A DNA stretch of 55,447 nt from Dankookia rubra (GTDB taxonomy: Bacteria; Pseudomonadota; Alphaproteobacteria; Acetobacterales; Acetobacteraceae). The stretch is taken from the NCBI RefSeq assembly GCF_004355005.1, contig NZ_SMSJ01000038.1, positions 1 to 55,447 on the forward strand, given 5' to 3'. The position numbers and the translations under genes were made by a program. The notes beneath the pieces were generated by a model. The model did not search any database and was not told the DNA's origin. It was given only the letters and a program-made list of their open reading frames with translations. Numbering within the stretch: the stretch's first letter is position 1; each line of letters opens with the position of its first letter. This document shows, one piece after another, positions 25,876 through 35,365 of this stretch.

Positions 25876-25922
25876 AGCGGATCGCGGGAGGGTGAAAACG
25901 TCCGGAAGCGTGAATCCGATCT
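25874..25922. repeat. Imperfect intergenic palindrome between convergent genes
   Basis: AGAGCGGATC (25874-25883) and AATCCGATCT (25913-25922) form an imperfect inverted pair (8 of 10 pairing). The AGAGCGGAT core resembles dispersed palindromes I recall from alphaproteobacterial genomes. It sits exactly between the convergent permease and ATPase genes, where it could act as a bidirectional transcript end. Confidence 0.35.
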
Positions 25923-25945
25923 GAATTCGGTGTAGCGGCCCGCCA

Positions 25946-26965
25946 TCAAGTCTGCCGCGCGAGTGGCAGGCGCGGTCCGGCATCGTGCAGGTGGCACGCG
26001 ACTAGGTGCCCCGGCGTCACCTCGCGCAGGACCGGCTCACGCGTGTGGCAGGGGGCGTGGACGTAGGCGCAGCGCGGATGGAAGTGGCAGCCGCTGGGCC
26101 GGTTGATCGGACTCGGCACGTCGCCCTGCAGCGGCTTGCGCGTCCGGCGCCGTCCCGTGACCTTCGGCACGGGCACCGCGGCCAGCAACGCTTCGGTATA
26201 GGGATGCAGCGGCTCCTCAAAGAGCGTCGTCTTGTCGGTCAACTCCACGATGCGGCCGAGATACATGACGGCGACACGGTGGCTGATATGTTCCACCACG
26301 GCCAAGTCGTGCGAGACGAACAAGTAGGCGAAGCCGAACTCGTCCTGCAGGTCCATGAGCAGGTTGAGGATTTGCGCTCGGATCGAAACGTCGAGCGCCG
26401 AGACCGGCTCGTCGCAGACGATCAGTTCGGGCCCGAGGGCGAGGGCGCGGGCGATGCCGAGCCGCTGGCGCTGCCCGCCCGAGAATTCATGCGCATAGCT
26501 GCGCTGCTGATCAGGCCGCAGCCCTACCCGCTCGAACAGTTGCGCCACGCGCGCCTGGCGCGCCGCCTTGTCGCCCATGCCATGGATCACCAGCGGTTCG
26601 CCGACGATCTCGCCCGCCTGCATGCGCGGGTTCAAGGAGGCATAAGGGTCCTGGTGGATCATCTGCATGCGCCGGCGGACCGGCAGTATGGCGCCGGCGT
26701 CGAGCCCGGTGATCTCCGCGCCGTGAAAGCGGACTTGGCCGCCCGAAGGCTCGATCAGCCGCAGCAGCAGCCGGCCCGCCGTCGACTTGCCGCAGCCGCT
26801 CTCACCGACCAGGCCGAGCGTCTCGCCGGCGGCCATCTCGAAGGATACGCCATCGACGGCATGGACCTGGCCGGCGGTGCCGCCGAAGATGCCACGCCGG
26901 ATCGGGAAGATCTTGCTCAGGTCGCGCACCGCGAGCAACGGCGCGACGCCCGCCGCCGCGCTCAT
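25946..26965 (-). CDS. Peptide/opine-type ABC transporter ATPase (DppF-like)
   Basis: About 339-residue ATPase energising the importer. Walker [10 protein letters not shown], signature [15 protein letters not shown], Walker [13 protein letters not shown] and H-loop [11 protein letters not shown] are intact; the C-terminal oligopeptide-ATPase extension has the Cys pattern [17 protein letters not shown] 26965 overlaps the stop of the upstream ATPase gene (ATGA), so both are translated together. The frame continues to 27106 without support. Convergent with the permease pair, so the five-gene transporter is expressed from at least three transcripts. Confidence 0.93.
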   Translation of the reverse strand: MSAAAGVAPLLAVRDLSKIFPIRRGIFGGTAGQVHAVDGVSFEMAAGETLGLVGESGCGKSTAGRLLLRLIEPSGGQVRFHGAEITGLDAGAILPVRRRMQMIHQDPYASLNPRMQAGEIVGEPLVIHGMGDKAARQARVAQLFERVGLRPDQQRSYAHEFSGGQRQRLGIARALALGPELIVCDEPVSALDVSIRAQILNLLMDLQDEFGFAYLFVSHDLAVVEHISHRVAVMYLGRIVELTDKTTLFEEPLHPYTEALLAAVPVPKVTGRRRTRKPLQGDVPSPINRPSGCHFHPRCAYVHAPCHTREPVLREVTPGHLVACHLHDAGPRLPLARQT

Positions 26966-28029
26966 GCTGCCCTCGCCACGGCATCGGCCTTCCAGCAGGC
27001 GACCAGGTGATCCGCCCGGTGCGCCACCAGCGGCGGCGATGCGTCCTGGCACCGCGCTTCGGCGAAGGGGCAGCGTGGCGCGAAGCGGCAGCCGGCCGGC
27101 ATGCACGCCAGCGACGGCACCATCCCCTTGATCTCGGTCAGCCGCGCCTTTCGCACATCGCCGTGGGCCGCATCGTCGAGACTCGGCAGCGAACCGAGCA
27201 GGCCGCGCGTATAGGGATGAGCGGGGTGATTGAAGAGCTCGGCGACCGATGCCTCCTCGACCTTGCGACCGGCATACATGACCACGACGCGGTCGGCATT
27301 CTCCGCGACCACGCCCATGTCATGGGTGATCAGCAGCACCGCCATGCCCAGCGCCTCCTGCTGCTCGCGGATCAGGTCGAGGATCTGGGCCTGGATAGTC
27401 ACGTCGAGTGCCGTGGTCGGCTCGTCCGCGATCAGCACCGCGGGATGGCAGGCCAGCGCCATGGCGATCATCACCCGCTGTCGCATGCCGCCCGAAAGCT
27501 GGTGCGGATAGGCCTGCGCGCGCCGCTCGGCATCGGGGATCGACACCCGCCGCAGCGTCTCGATCGCCCGCTGCATCGCCACCTTTGCCGAGGCGCCCTG
27601 GTGCAGCGCAATCGCCTCGGCGATTTGCCGGCCGACCGTAAAGAGCGGGTTCAGCGAGGTCATGGGTTCCTGAAAGATCATGCTGATCTCGTTGCCGCGG
27701 ACCGCTTCCATCTCTCCCTCGCTGAGCAGCAGCAGGTCGCGCGCGCCGTAGCGGATGCTGCCACCGGCGATCCGCCCTGGCGGGTTCGGCACCAGGCGTA
27801 GGATGGACAAGGCGGTGACGCTCTTGCCGCAGCCGGATTCGCCCACGATGCACAGGGTCTCACCCGGGCGAAGGTCGAAGGAGACATCGTCGACGGCTGC
27901 GATCGGACCGCTGGCTGTGCGGAACTCGGTACGCAGATTTTCGACGGAGAGAAGGGCCTCGGCGGTATTGATCGGGCCCGTATGCGGCGCCGATCCCCGC
28001 GCCGGCTCCTCCGGCACGATCCGATTCAC
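26962..28029 (-). CDS. Peptide/opine-type ABC transporter ATPase (DppD-like)
   Basis: 355-residue first ATPase of the pair. Walker A GESGCGKS, signature [15 protein letters not shown], Walker [13 protein letters not shown] and H-loop LITHDMGVV are visible; the C-terminus carries [14 protein letters not shown], a Cys pattern common to this family. Start GTG 28029 has GGGAGGAAG about 12 nt upstream. Divergent from the substrate-binding protein gene with a 153-nt spacer that must hold promoters for both directions. Confidence 0.93.
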   Translation of the reverse strand: MNRIVPEEPARGSAPHTGPINTAEALLSVENLRTEFRTASGPIAAVDDVSFDLRPGETLCIVGESGCGKSVTALSILRLVPNPPGRIAGGSIRYGARDLLLLSEGEMEAVRGNEISMIFQEPMTSLNPLFTVGRQIAEAIALHQGASAKVAMQRAIETLRRVSIPDAERRAQAYPHQLSGGMRQRVMIAMALACHPAVLIADEPTTALDVTIQAQILDLIREQQEALGMAVLLITHDMGVVAENADRVVVMYAGRKVEEASVAELFNHPAHPYTRGLLGSLPSLDDAAHGDVRKARLTEIKGMVPSLACMPAGCRFAPRCPFAEARCQDASPPLVAHRADHLVACWKADAVARAA

Positions 28030-28182
28030 GACGTGACTTCCTCCCTGGCCGACCTGTAGGCTTGTTGTCGGGACGGTACCACGGCCGGGACGGACCTCAA
28101 GAATATTCCACCCGCCTCCGCGGAGAACCCGCCCGACGAAGAAGGCAGCCGGAACACCGGCGCATCAGGGAGGAATACAGCC

Positions 28183-29877
28183 ATGGACAGCCATCGTCCC
28201 ACGAGCAGTGTTTGGGGGCGCCGCCAAATCCTGCAAGCCGGTGCCCTGGGCGGTGCCGCCATGGCGGTGGGGCTTAACCCGATGCGGAGCAAGGCAGCCG
28301 AGATCCCGCTGGACTATGACGGGCGCAAATTCCAGCTCGCGGCGCCCGAGCCTAACCCGAAGCGTGGCGGCGTGCTGCGTTACGCCATCACCAACCGGCC
28401 GCCGCATTTTGACGTGCACCAGTCCGGCACGATCAACAGCCTTGGCGCGCAGGGTTGCCTCTTCGACAACCTTATCCGGCGCGACCCGCGCGACAGCGGC
28501 CAAACCATCATCCCCGACCTCGCGCATAGTTGGCAGATCGCGCCCGACGGCAAGACCTACACCTTCTTCCTGCGCGAGGGCGTGCATTTCCACGACGGCG
28601 CAGAGCTGACGGCGGAGGATGTGAAGGCAACCTTCGACCGCATTCACAAGCCGCCCCAGGGCATTAGCATTCCGCGCAGCGTATTGTTCGCGGCGGTGGA
28701 ATCCATCACTGCCCGCGACAAGCGCACCGTCGAATTTAAACTGAGCGAGGGCCGGCCGCCCAGCTTCATGATGAGCGCCTTCGCCAGCGGCTGGAATGTA
28801 ATCCTCAGCAAGAAGGTGCTCGAGGACAACAACTACAATCTTCGCCGCGTCGCCAGCCTGTCCGGCACCGGGCCGTTCCGCCAGGTTCGCCGCGTCGAGA
28901 ACGAGGTCTGGGTGATGGAGCGAAACCCGAACTACTGGAATGCGGGGCTGCCCTACCTAGACGGCATCGAATTCTATCATGCGCTGCCCTTCTCGCCCGA
29001 GCTCGGATCGGCCGTGCTGTCGAACCGCACGGATTACGGGCGGATCATGGATCCCGTTTCGGGGCGGCGAATAAAGCAAAACCCGCAGATGGCGATGGCG
29101 CAATTCAACCAGAGTGTCATTCAGGCGACCTGGGTGAATGCCCGCAAGAGCCCGCTTGGCGATCCCAGAGTGCGCCGCGCCATGCATCTGGTGCTGGACA
29201 AGGCGGTACTGGTCGAGGTGGTGAAGGATGTCACGCCGATGCAGGTCGGCGGCTTCATCTATCCCTTCTCGGAATTCGCCACACCCAAGGACCAGCTGGT
29301 CAAGCGCGTCGGCTACCAGGCCGACCCCTCCGCCGCGGTCCGGGAGGCGAAGGCGCTGATGACGGCGGCCGGGCATGGGCGCGGCATCCGCGGCCTCGAC
29401 TTCGTTGCCCGCGACGTCGCCAGCTTCAAGCTGTGGGCGCAGGCAATTCAGGCGATGCTGCAGCAAACCTTGAACATCGAATGCCGGTTGCGCAGCGTGG
29501 TCGAATCCGTCTGGTTCGACGACGTGAACAACGGCAATTACGACCTAGCGATCGGCGCGGTGGTGTCGACGCTGCTCGATCCGTCCGACTACTTCAACGC
29601 TTGGTACAGGACCGGCGGGCCACAGAACTATTCGAACTGGTCGGACCCGCGCATGGACGCGCTGATCCCGCAGATCGACCGCGAGGTCGACAGCGAGAAG
29701 CGGCTCGGTCTGATCCGCCAGGCCGAAGCGGTGATGGAGGAGAACCCGCCGCTGCTGCCGGTCGCCTGGGAACAGATCATCGACGGGTATTGGAACTACG
29801 TGAAGGGCCACAATCCGAAGGACTATTTCGGCATCTACGACGTGGTCCGGATGGACACCATGTGGCTCGACAAGTAG
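28183..29877 (+). CDS. Family 5 extracellular solute-binding protein of the peptide/opine ABC importer
   Basis: 564-residue periplasmic receptor. The N-terminus has a twin-Arg Tat-like signal (GRRQILQAGALGGAAMA). SBP_bac_5 features: GGVLRYAITNRPPHFD at the mature start, the LAHSWQIAPDGKTYTFFLREGV segment, FHDGAELTAEDVKATFDRI and RVRRAMHLVLDKAVLVE. Length is at the long end for the family. It is the third transcript of the split importer locus: permeases on plus, ATPases on minus, receptor on plus. A 2-hydroxyacid dehydrogenase follows 49 nt later, so the imported compound may feed a hydroxy/oxo-acid pathway (inference). Confidence 0.92.
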   Translation: MDSHRPTSSVWGRRQILQAGALGGAAMAVGLNPMRSKAAEIPLDYDGRKFQLAAPEPNPKRGGVLRYAITNRPPHFDVHQSGTINSLGAQGCLFDNLIRRDPRDSGQTIIPDLAHSWQIAPDGKTYTFFLREGVHFHDGAELTAEDVKATFDRIHKPPQGISIPRSVLFAAVESITARDKRTVEFKLSEGRPPSFMMSAFASGWNVILSKKVLEDNNYNLRRVASLSGTGPFRQVRRVENEVWVMERNPNYWNAGLPYLDGIEFYHALPFSPELGSAVLSNRTDYGRIMDPVSGRRIKQNPQMAMAQFNQSVIQATWVNARKSPLGDPRVRRAMHLVLDKAVLVEVVKDVTPMQVGGFIYPFSEFATPKDQLVKRVGYQADPSAAVREAKALMTAAGHGRGIRGLDFVARDVASFKLWAQAIQAMLQQTLNIECRLRSVVESVWFDDVNNGNYDLAIGAVVSTLLDPSDYFNAWYRTGGPQNYSNWSDPRMDALIPQIDREVDSEKRLGLIRQAEAVMEENPPLLPVAWEQIIDGYWNYVKGHNPKDYFGIYDVVRMDTMWLDK

Positions 29878-29926
29878 CGAGAGACGGGCCGGCGGCGCAG
29901 CTCCGGCCCACCGCCACCGAGGTTCC

Positions 29927-30892
29927 ATGCGCATCGCCATCCTCGACGATTATTTCGACACGGTCCGCACGCTGCCCTGCTTCGGGCAGCTCGCGGGCCA
30001 TGAGGTGACGATCTGGACGGACCATGTCCAGGACACCGACAGGCTGGCGGAGCGTCTGCGCGACGTCGACATCTTGGTCCCGATCCGCGAACGTACGCAG
30101 ATCACGGGCGACCTGGTCGCCCGCCTGCCGCGGCTGCAACTGATCAGCCAAATCGGCCCATTTCCGCATATCGACCTCGCGGCCTGCGCGCGGCATGGCG
30201 TGACGGTCTGTTCCAGCCTGCAGCCGGGTGCGCCGAGCGTTGCTACGGCGGAGTTTACCTGGGCGCTGATCCTCGCCGCCATGCGCAGCCTGCCGCAGCA
30301 GGTCGCGTCCCTGCGGGCGGGCCGGTGGCAATGCGGCGTGGGGCGCACACTGCGCGGGCGCAGCCTCGGCATTCACGGCTTCGGCCGGCTGGGGCAGGAG
30401 GTGGCGCGGCTCGGCCAGGCCTTCGGCATGCAGGTCCTGGTCTGGGCGAGCGAGGCATCGCGTGCCCGCGCGCGCGAGGCAGGTTGGACGGTCGCCGACA
30501 GCCGCGCTGCCCTGTATGCCGAGAGCGCCGTACTCAGCCTGCACCTGAAACTGGTGGATGCGACGCGACACAACATTACGGCCGAGGATCTCGGGCGCAT
30601 GAGGCCGGATGCGCTGCTGGTGAACACCAGCCGGGCCGGACTGATCGCACCGGGCGCGCTGGCGGTAGCGTTGCGCGCCGGGCGCCCCGGCATGGCCGCC
30701 GTCGATGTCTTCGAGGATGAGCCGCTGCGTGATCCCGACCACCCGTTGCTGCGTCTGCCCAACGTGCTAGCGACGCCGCATATCGGCTATGTGACGGTTG
30801 AGGAATACGACATGCAGTTCGGCGAGATCTTCGCCCAGATCCGGGCTTTCCTTGTCGGATCACCTATCAATGTCGTGGCCGACTCAGGATAG
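29927..30892 (+). CDS. D-isomer-specific 2-hydroxyacid dehydrogenase
   Basis: 321-residue NAD-dependent oxidoreductase of the phosphoglycerate dehydrogenase type. The Rossmann motif is the Gly-rich LGIHGFGRLGQEVARLGQAF; the catalytic Arg, Glu and His are in NTSRAGLI, VDVFEDEPL and TPHIGYVT. No ACT regulatory domain, so it is unlikely to be biosynthetic SerA; a catabolic role on a D-2-hydroxy acid fits better. Located 49 nt behind the ABC receptor gene, on the same strand, and facing the second HpcH/HpaI aldolase. Substrate cannot be assigned. Confidence 0.9.
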   Translation: MRIAILDDYFDTVRTLPCFGQLAGHEVTIWTDHVQDTDRLAERLRDVDILVPIRERTQITGDLVARLPRLQLISQIGPFPHIDLAACARHGVTVCSSLQPGAPSVATAEFTWALILAAMRSLPQQVASLRAGRWQCGVGRTLRGRSLGIHGFGRLGQEVARLGQAFGMQVLVWASEASRARAREAGWTVADSRAALYAESAVLSLHLKLVDATRHNITAEDLGRMRPDALLVNTSRAGLIAPGALAVALRAGRPGMAAVDVFEDEPLRDPDHPLLRLPNVLATPHIGYVTVEEYDMQFGEIFAQIRAFLVGSPINVVADSG

Positions 30893-30932
30893 CCGCGTCA
30901 GCGACGGGATGCGTGGACAGTGGATAAACGGG

Positions 30933-31880
30933 TTACGCCGGCATGCCACGGCGCTGGTGCGCCCTGCCGACGCACGCCGTATCTTCCCGCCCGCCGGCGA
31001 TCACGCGCACGCCTTCGTCGAGCCGAGCGGCGATCGTCTCCGGCATGCAACCTTCCAGGAAGGCGATCCCGTTAGCGCGGCAGGCAGCAAAGACGCGTTC
31101 ACGGGCTTCCTGCATCTCAGCTGGGTAGGGCGACGGCTGAAGCGCCGTCCGGCCGAGAAGGGACAGCCCCAGGTCGCCCGGTCCCATCTCGGCGAAGCCG
31201 ATGCCGGGTACGGCCAGGATCTCCTCGCATCGCGCCACACCCTCCGGACTCTCGATCTTTACTCCGAGCAGCAGCTCGCCGTCCGAGTTGAGCGGCCATG
31301 GATCGCACCGCCGGAAATACTCCTCCTCATCAACGCCCCAGATCGGCGCAGCGGTTCTCTCCGAGCCACGCCCACGCGTTCCGACGCGAAGAAGGCGGTG
31401 GCCCGGCGCGATTGCCGTCACTCCATGCATGCGATCGAGTGGTGAGGGTAACGCTGGGTCGACACCTGCAAGTTGGTGCGGATAGCGGCAGGCCTCAACA
31501 AAGGCGCGCACTGCATCGGCTGTTTCGGCCTGACACAACAGCACGCCGTGCACCCCGCGGCCGAGAATCTGTCGGAACTGCCAAGCATTGTACCTGACAT
31601 TCGCATCGTCGGTGCCGTTGACCGGCGCTTCCACCACCACGGCGGGTGTCCGATGTCCTGACCGGATCGGCCCACCATCGACCAAGCCGCGCATGTACTC
31701 CGCCAGTCCGACGACGTCGAAAGCGCCATGCTCCATGCCAATGTTGATATAATCTGCCCAAGTCTGCGCGTCCTCAATCCCCTGAGCATAGGTCAGAACA
31801 TGCCCGGTGTGGTGGCCCGCATAGTAGATCGCTTGATCCTGCTGCAATAATTCGATCGCCCTGTTGATGCGGCTCGGCAT
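30933..31880 (-). CDS. HpcH/HpaI-type aldolase family protein, second copy
   Basis: About 315-residue member of the HpcH/HpaI aldolase family, probably cytosolic and metal-dependent. Signs are VEAPVNGTDDANVRYNAWQF, VKIESPEGVARCEEILAVPG (the metal-binding Glu context) and GFAEMGPGDLGLSL. It is longer than the copy at 10404-11240 by an insert after residue 160, so it is not a recent duplicate. ATG 31880 is chosen on family length; the frame opens at 31976 and the ribosome site is weak either way. Convergent with the dehydrogenase gene. Confidence 0.82.
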   Translation of the reverse strand: MPSRINRAIELLQQDQAIYYAGHHTGHVLTYAQGIEDAQTWADYINIGMEHGAFDVVGLAEYMRGLVDGGPIRSGHRTPAVVVEAPVNGTDDANVRYNAWQFRQILGRGVHGVLLCQAETADAVRAFVEACRYPHQLAGVDPALPSPLDRMHGVTAIAPGHRLLRVGTRGRGSERTAAPIWGVDEEEYFRRCDPWPLNSDGELLLGVKIESPEGVARCEEILAVPGIGFAEMGPGDLGLSLLGRTALQPSPYPAEMQEARERVFAACRANGIAFLEGCMPETIAARLDEGVRVIAGGREDTACVGRAHQRRGMPA

Positions 31881-32030
31881 GGTTTTGCCCCTGCTATCGC
31901 GGTTGTGTTGGGCCGCCATCCAATCAACCCCGCGCCGGTCTGGCTCGTGATGCTCATGATGGCAGCGGATCGGCAATCAGTGGTGGCTAGCGCAGAGAAG
32001 TGAGGCTTGCCGTGGCTTGTGCCGAATCAG

Positions 32031-32549
32031 CTACGCGGGTTCGGTGCTGAGCCGCTTCCAGAAGATGTCTCGGTACTGCATCACGCCGTTGATCTCTGCC
32101 GGCGGCGGCGTGAGCACCAGGTGACCGCCTTCAAATCGGACCTTCCGCACTTGGTCGCTGCCGATGGTAATCCGCCCGCCCGAGGACGCGTCGACCTTGG
32201 TGACGAGGGTCGTGCCATCGAACGTGTAATTTCCACAATACGAGGCGTAATCGCGCCGCGTGCCTTCCGGAAGTTCGGTGCGGCCGTCGCACAGCACTGC
32301 CATCATTCGTCCGTCCGCGTTGAGCGTCACGACACCCATACCCTTGGGACCGTAAGGCTGCGGTAGGGACTTACCATTCGCATCGCGGGACGTGGCTCCG
32401 ACCACCTTCCAAGTGCCGACAAGGCTGGTACCATTCCCGGTGACTTTTGTCGCCGAGGCGTCTTGTGCGCTTGCCCGGCCGATGCCCAGCGCCGACATTG
32501 CTGCCGCGAAGGCCGCCGTGATGTCACGGCGTAAAAATCCGGCTCGCAT
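32031..32549 (-). CDS. Exported lipocalin-like domain protein
   Basis: 172 residues. The N-terminus (RRDITAAFAAAMSALGIGRASAQ) is a signal peptide, possibly Tat. The mature part matches the lipocalin-like domain of secreted/catabolic-locus proteins: SLVGTWKVVGATSRDANG, YGPKGMGVVTLNADGRMMAV, and YASYCGNYTFDGTTLVTKVD. Such proteins often accompany degradation clusters for aromatic or terpenoid compounds, but a ligand is not assignable. Start ATG 32549. Single gene flanked by IS5 debris upstream. Confidence 0.75.
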   Translation of the reverse strand: MRAGFLRRDITAAFAAAMSALGIGRASAQDASATKVTGNGTSLVGTWKVVGATSRDANGKSLPQPYGPKGMGVVTLNADGRMMAVLCDGRTELPEGTRRDYASYCGNYTFDGTTLVTKVDASSGGRITIGSDQVRKVRFEGGHLVLTPPPAEINGVMQYRDIFWKRLSTEPA

Positions 32550-32631
32550 TTCGTACCCTCCCGAGCCAACAGCCTATTGAGCGTACGCGGTAAGCGTCAA
32601 TGCGGCAGCAGTGGACAGTCCGGCAAGCAAG

Positions 32632-32826
32632 TTAAATGAAGGTCTGACCTGCCATCCACCATGGCCCGAACTCCTCTGGCAGGGCATGCCACTTCGCCCC
32701 GTTTGTGTGTCGCCAGATGATGGCCGAAATCGTCCGCCGCAGGTTGCTCGGCGGCACCTTGGCATGCGGGGGACAGGCTTCCACCACTGGCTTCTGCACA
32801 ACCCACTGCTCGTCCGACAGCACCAC
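32632..32826 (-). pseudogene. IS5-family transposase N-terminal remnant
   Basis: 65 codons reading MVLSDEQWVVQKPVVEACPP then NLRRTISAIIWRHTNGAKWH and PEEFGPWWMAGQTFI, the conserved DUF4096-type head of IS5 transposases; the frame ends by a stop right after and the DDE domain is missing. It sits in a 622-nt stretch (32550-33171) without any intact gene; the rest of that stretch shows no recognisable feature. Confidence 0.7.
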
Positions 32827-33171
32827 AGCCGCCTTCCACGAAGGGGCCGCTCAACGCCGACACCAAAGCAGCGTTCCGGCGCTAACGGGCCCTAGTTTGC
32901 TCCCCGCTGCTTCCGGCGGCGCTTTGCCTCGATGCGGCTGTCCTGAGCGGTACATGGAGTGAATGTGCGCTTCATTTCCGACCGTATGGGAGCAGATGGT
33001 TCGTCACGCGCGGCGGTAACCGCCAGAACGCCGCGCTGACCGGCGCCGCGCCGGGGCTCGGGTGCTACATCTGATCCCCTGGCATGTCCCGTTACAACAC
33101 CCCTGCGTCTACCACCCAAGTGAAGCGTCATCCTTGGCGGGCTCAGAAATCACCAATTCGGCTTGTCATTA

Positions 33172-34398
33172 TCAATGCTGCTTGTCGAAATCCGGCACGT
33201 TGCTGGACGACGCCGCGAGCATCTGCGACTTGGTCACCTTCAGTGCTTCGGCAGCCGAGGCGTTCTCGGTAATCTTAGCCATCACCGCGTCACGCGCCCG
33301 CTCGAAGTACTCGCGATTCGTCGCGACGAACTCGCGCGATTTGCGCAGGCCGGCGAGGTACCCGTTAATCTCGGGCACCACGTAGCGCGCCACCATGTCC
33401 CAGCTGCGGAAGGTATTCTCGGGATTAGCCCAGTCATGCACGAAGCCGACCAGCGTCCCGAAGCCGCCGCTGAGCGCCACAACCTCTTTGATCCGTGCGA
33501 TGAGGTCGTCCGGCGTCCCGATCGTCGCAACCGCACCGGGACCGTAGGCGGTCTTCTCCACGGCTTCGTCCGGATCAGTGAACGGCTTGGCACCGGGCCG
33601 CTGCAGTGTGCCGGCGATATATTCGTTATGGTGGCGCATAAGACCGTCGCGCGCCTCGGCCCGTGCCTTCTCGCGCGTCTCGGCGATGTGCCAGCTCAGC
33701 AGGACGCGCCAATTCTTCCGGTCGATGGTGGTGCCGTGCTTGCGTGCTGCCTGTTCGGCAAAGCCCCACTGCGTCGGCAGCGCGTTGAGCCCCTCGGTCG
33801 AGAGCGAGCCGATGGAGATGATGCCGATGCCGTGCTTGCCGGCCAGGGTCATCCCGGACGGGCTGATCTGCGACGCGACAGCAAAGGGCATGTCCTCCTG
33901 CAGCGGCAAGAGCTGCAGTGCGGCGTCGTTCAGATTGAACCAGTCACTTTGGTACGTGACACGCTCGCCCCGGAACAGCCGGCGGATGATGCCAATCGCC
34001 TCGTCCTGCCGGTCGCGCAGCAGCATCGGGTCGATGCCGAGCGTGTGGGCGTCCGACGCCAAGGCTCCAGGCCCGGAGCCGAATATCACGCGACCACCGG
34101 TCATGTAGTCGAGCTGCACCATGCGCTGCGCGACGTTGAATGGGTGGTGGTAGGGCAGGGAGACCACGCCGGTCGCCAGCTTGATGCGCTTCGTCCGTTC
34201 GCCCGCAGCAGCAAGGAACATTTCTGGCGAGGCTACCATCTCCCAGCCGCTGGAATGGTGTTCGCCGCACCAGAATTCGTCGTATCCAAGCTTGTCGAGA
34301 TGCTCGACCAAATCAAGGTCGCGGCGGAACTGCAGTAACGGGTGCTCGCCGATCGGGTGATGCGGGGCGAGGAAGGCACCGAAGCCGAGCCGAGGCAT
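33172..34398 (-). CDS. Luciferase-like (LLM class) flavin-dependent monooxygenase
   Basis: 408-residue TIM-barrel enzyme using reduced FMN supplied by a partner reductase. Motifs: LGYDEFWCGEHHSSGWEM, LATGVVSLPYHHPFNVAQRM, the flavin-binding GRVIFGSGPGAL, and PFAVASQISPSGM. Of the named groups, limonene 1,2-monooxygenase-type and alkanal monooxygenase-like members are closest by memory; a terpenoid or other hydrophobic substrate is plausible but not shown. ATG 34398 has AAGGAG about 9 nt upstream. No flavin reductase is adjacent. IS fragments lie on both sides. Confidence 0.88.
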   Translation of the reverse strand: MPRLGFGAFLAPHHPIGEHPLLQFRRDLDLVEHLDKLGYDEFWCGEHHSSGWEMVASPEMFLAAAGERTKRIKLATGVVSLPYHHPFNVAQRMVQLDYMTGGRVIFGSGPGALASDAHTLGIDPMLLRDRQDEAIGIIRRLFRGERVTYQSDWFNLNDAALQLLPLQEDMPFAVASQISPSGMTLAGKHGIGIISIGSLSTEGLNALPTQWGFAEQAARKHGTTIDRKNWRVLLSWHIAETREKARAEARDGLMRHHNEYIAGTLQRPGAKPFTDPDEAVEKTAYGPGAVATIGTPDDLIARIKEVVALSGGFGTLVGFVHDWANPENTFRSWDMVARYVVPEINGYLAGLRKSREFVATNREYFERARDAVMAKITENASAAEALKVTKSQMLAASSSNVPDFDKQH

Positions 34399-34767
34399 GA
34401 GGACGTCTCCTTGTCGCCGACGTCAGAGCGGCGGGGCGAGGCCGTCCTGTCACGCGCGGCCGTTATGAGAGCTGCCGAGCATCGTTATGTCTCTTCAGGC
34501 AGCCATATAGGATGATAAGCAACGCTCCGGCCGTTCGGCAAGCTTGGCACGGACACTGCGAGGTCGATGTCGTAAAACCTCAGGTCAGCAAGGTCGGTAA
34601 CGGACCGGACTACCGGCGTCAGTCCTTCTTGGCCTTTCGCTTCGCCTTCTTCAGGCCAGCGAGGGCAGCCTGCTTGAGTGAAGGGTTGGCCTTGAATTCG
34701 ACGGTTGGTCCGAGCCCTCGAAGCTGCTCCATTGAGGCCGAGAGTTTTTCTGGCACTGGTCCGGGAG
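34399..34767. other. Intergenic stretch upstream of the luciferase-like gene
   Basis: About 370 nt. On the minus strand the end of an open frame (about 34619-34732) encodes a Lys/Ala-rich tail with several KAKRK-like clusters but has no start codon, ribosome site or recognisable fold. Otherwise nothing seen apart from the expected promoter area of the monooxygenase gene near 34400-34500. Confidence 0.35.
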
Positions 34768-34947
34768 TTACGCCAGGTCTCCGGCTGATTGACCTTGGTG
34801 GGCGAAGGCCCTCGGGGTCAAGTTGCCCAGGGCTGAACGGCCGTTGAACAGCTGGCCCGACATGAAGCCCATGGCCCAGATCTCGTTCGGCGCTGCCGCT
34901 CCCCGACCTCCCTGCCGGTAGCGCCAGGCCCGCTTTCGCCGGGGCAG
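34768..34947 (-). pseudogene. IS3-family OrfB transposase remnant with internal deletion
   Basis: A 60-codon frame ending in TAA 34768-34770 reads LPRRKRAWRYRQGG, then APNEIWAMGFMSGQLFNGR, then directly SALGNLTPRAFA. The first block is the start of the IS3 catalytic domain (W-x-M-D-F-M-S-D in intact copies; the DDE Asp is here Gly) and the last block is the extreme C-terminus (RPHSALG..TP.AFA). The roughly 170 residues normally between them are missing. Confidence 0.65.
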
Positions 34948-34985
34948 CTCGGTGTGGATCGACAGACTTTCCTCCGCATATCGAC

Positions 34986-35254
34986 GATAGGCCGCCGGCC
35001 AGCCTGTGGCGGCCCTCGGCGCGGCGCCGTCCCGGCCGCCTGGAGGAGCCCTGGTACATCCCGGAGCACCAGGTGCGGCGGGTCCGCAACACCGGCGACC
35101 TGCGATGGCAGGGCGGCTTGGTGTTCGTCGGCACCGCCCTGGCCGGCGAGCCGCTGGGGCTGGTGGAGTTGCCGGGCAGCGACTGGCTGGTGCGGTTCAT
35201 GGCGATCCATCTCGGCGTGATCGGCCGCCGCAGCGGCGACTTCAGCCCCATGCG
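34986..35254 (+). pseudogene. IS481-type transposase C-terminal remnant
   Basis: About 90 codons reading RPPASLWRPSARRRPGRLEE, PWYIPEHQVRRVRNTGDL and RWQGGLVFVGTALAGEPLGL, then VRFMAIHLGVIGRR. This is the C-terminal beta domain that follows the DDE core in IS481-type integrase-like transposases. The catalytic core is absent, and the tail diverges after 35254. Back to back with the IS3 remnant at the edge of the cbb locus. Confidence 0.6.
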
Positions 35255-35365
35255 GCAGCCCGGCCGGGCGGCCGCATGGGGCTGGAACACAACCAGATAA
35301 CTGTCAGCGATGTCGCCGGCCGGACAAAGGATACTTCCTCCCTGGCACTGCCTGCTTCGGCCGCC

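Noticed and set aside
25861-25945. Palindrome after the DppC-like gene considered as an att site
   Set aside because: No integrase, tRNA end or matching partner repeat in the window; a common intergenic palindrome is simpler.
30933-31880. Second HpcH/HpaI aldolase considered as a recent duplicate of the gene at 10404-11240
   Set aside because: The two differ in length, insert positions and most motif wording; only distant family relationship.
34619-35290. 223-codon minus frame upstream of the luciferase-like gene
   Set aside because: It runs in the wrong frame through both the IS3 and IS481 remnants; only its Lys-rich end is not explained, and it has no start of its own.
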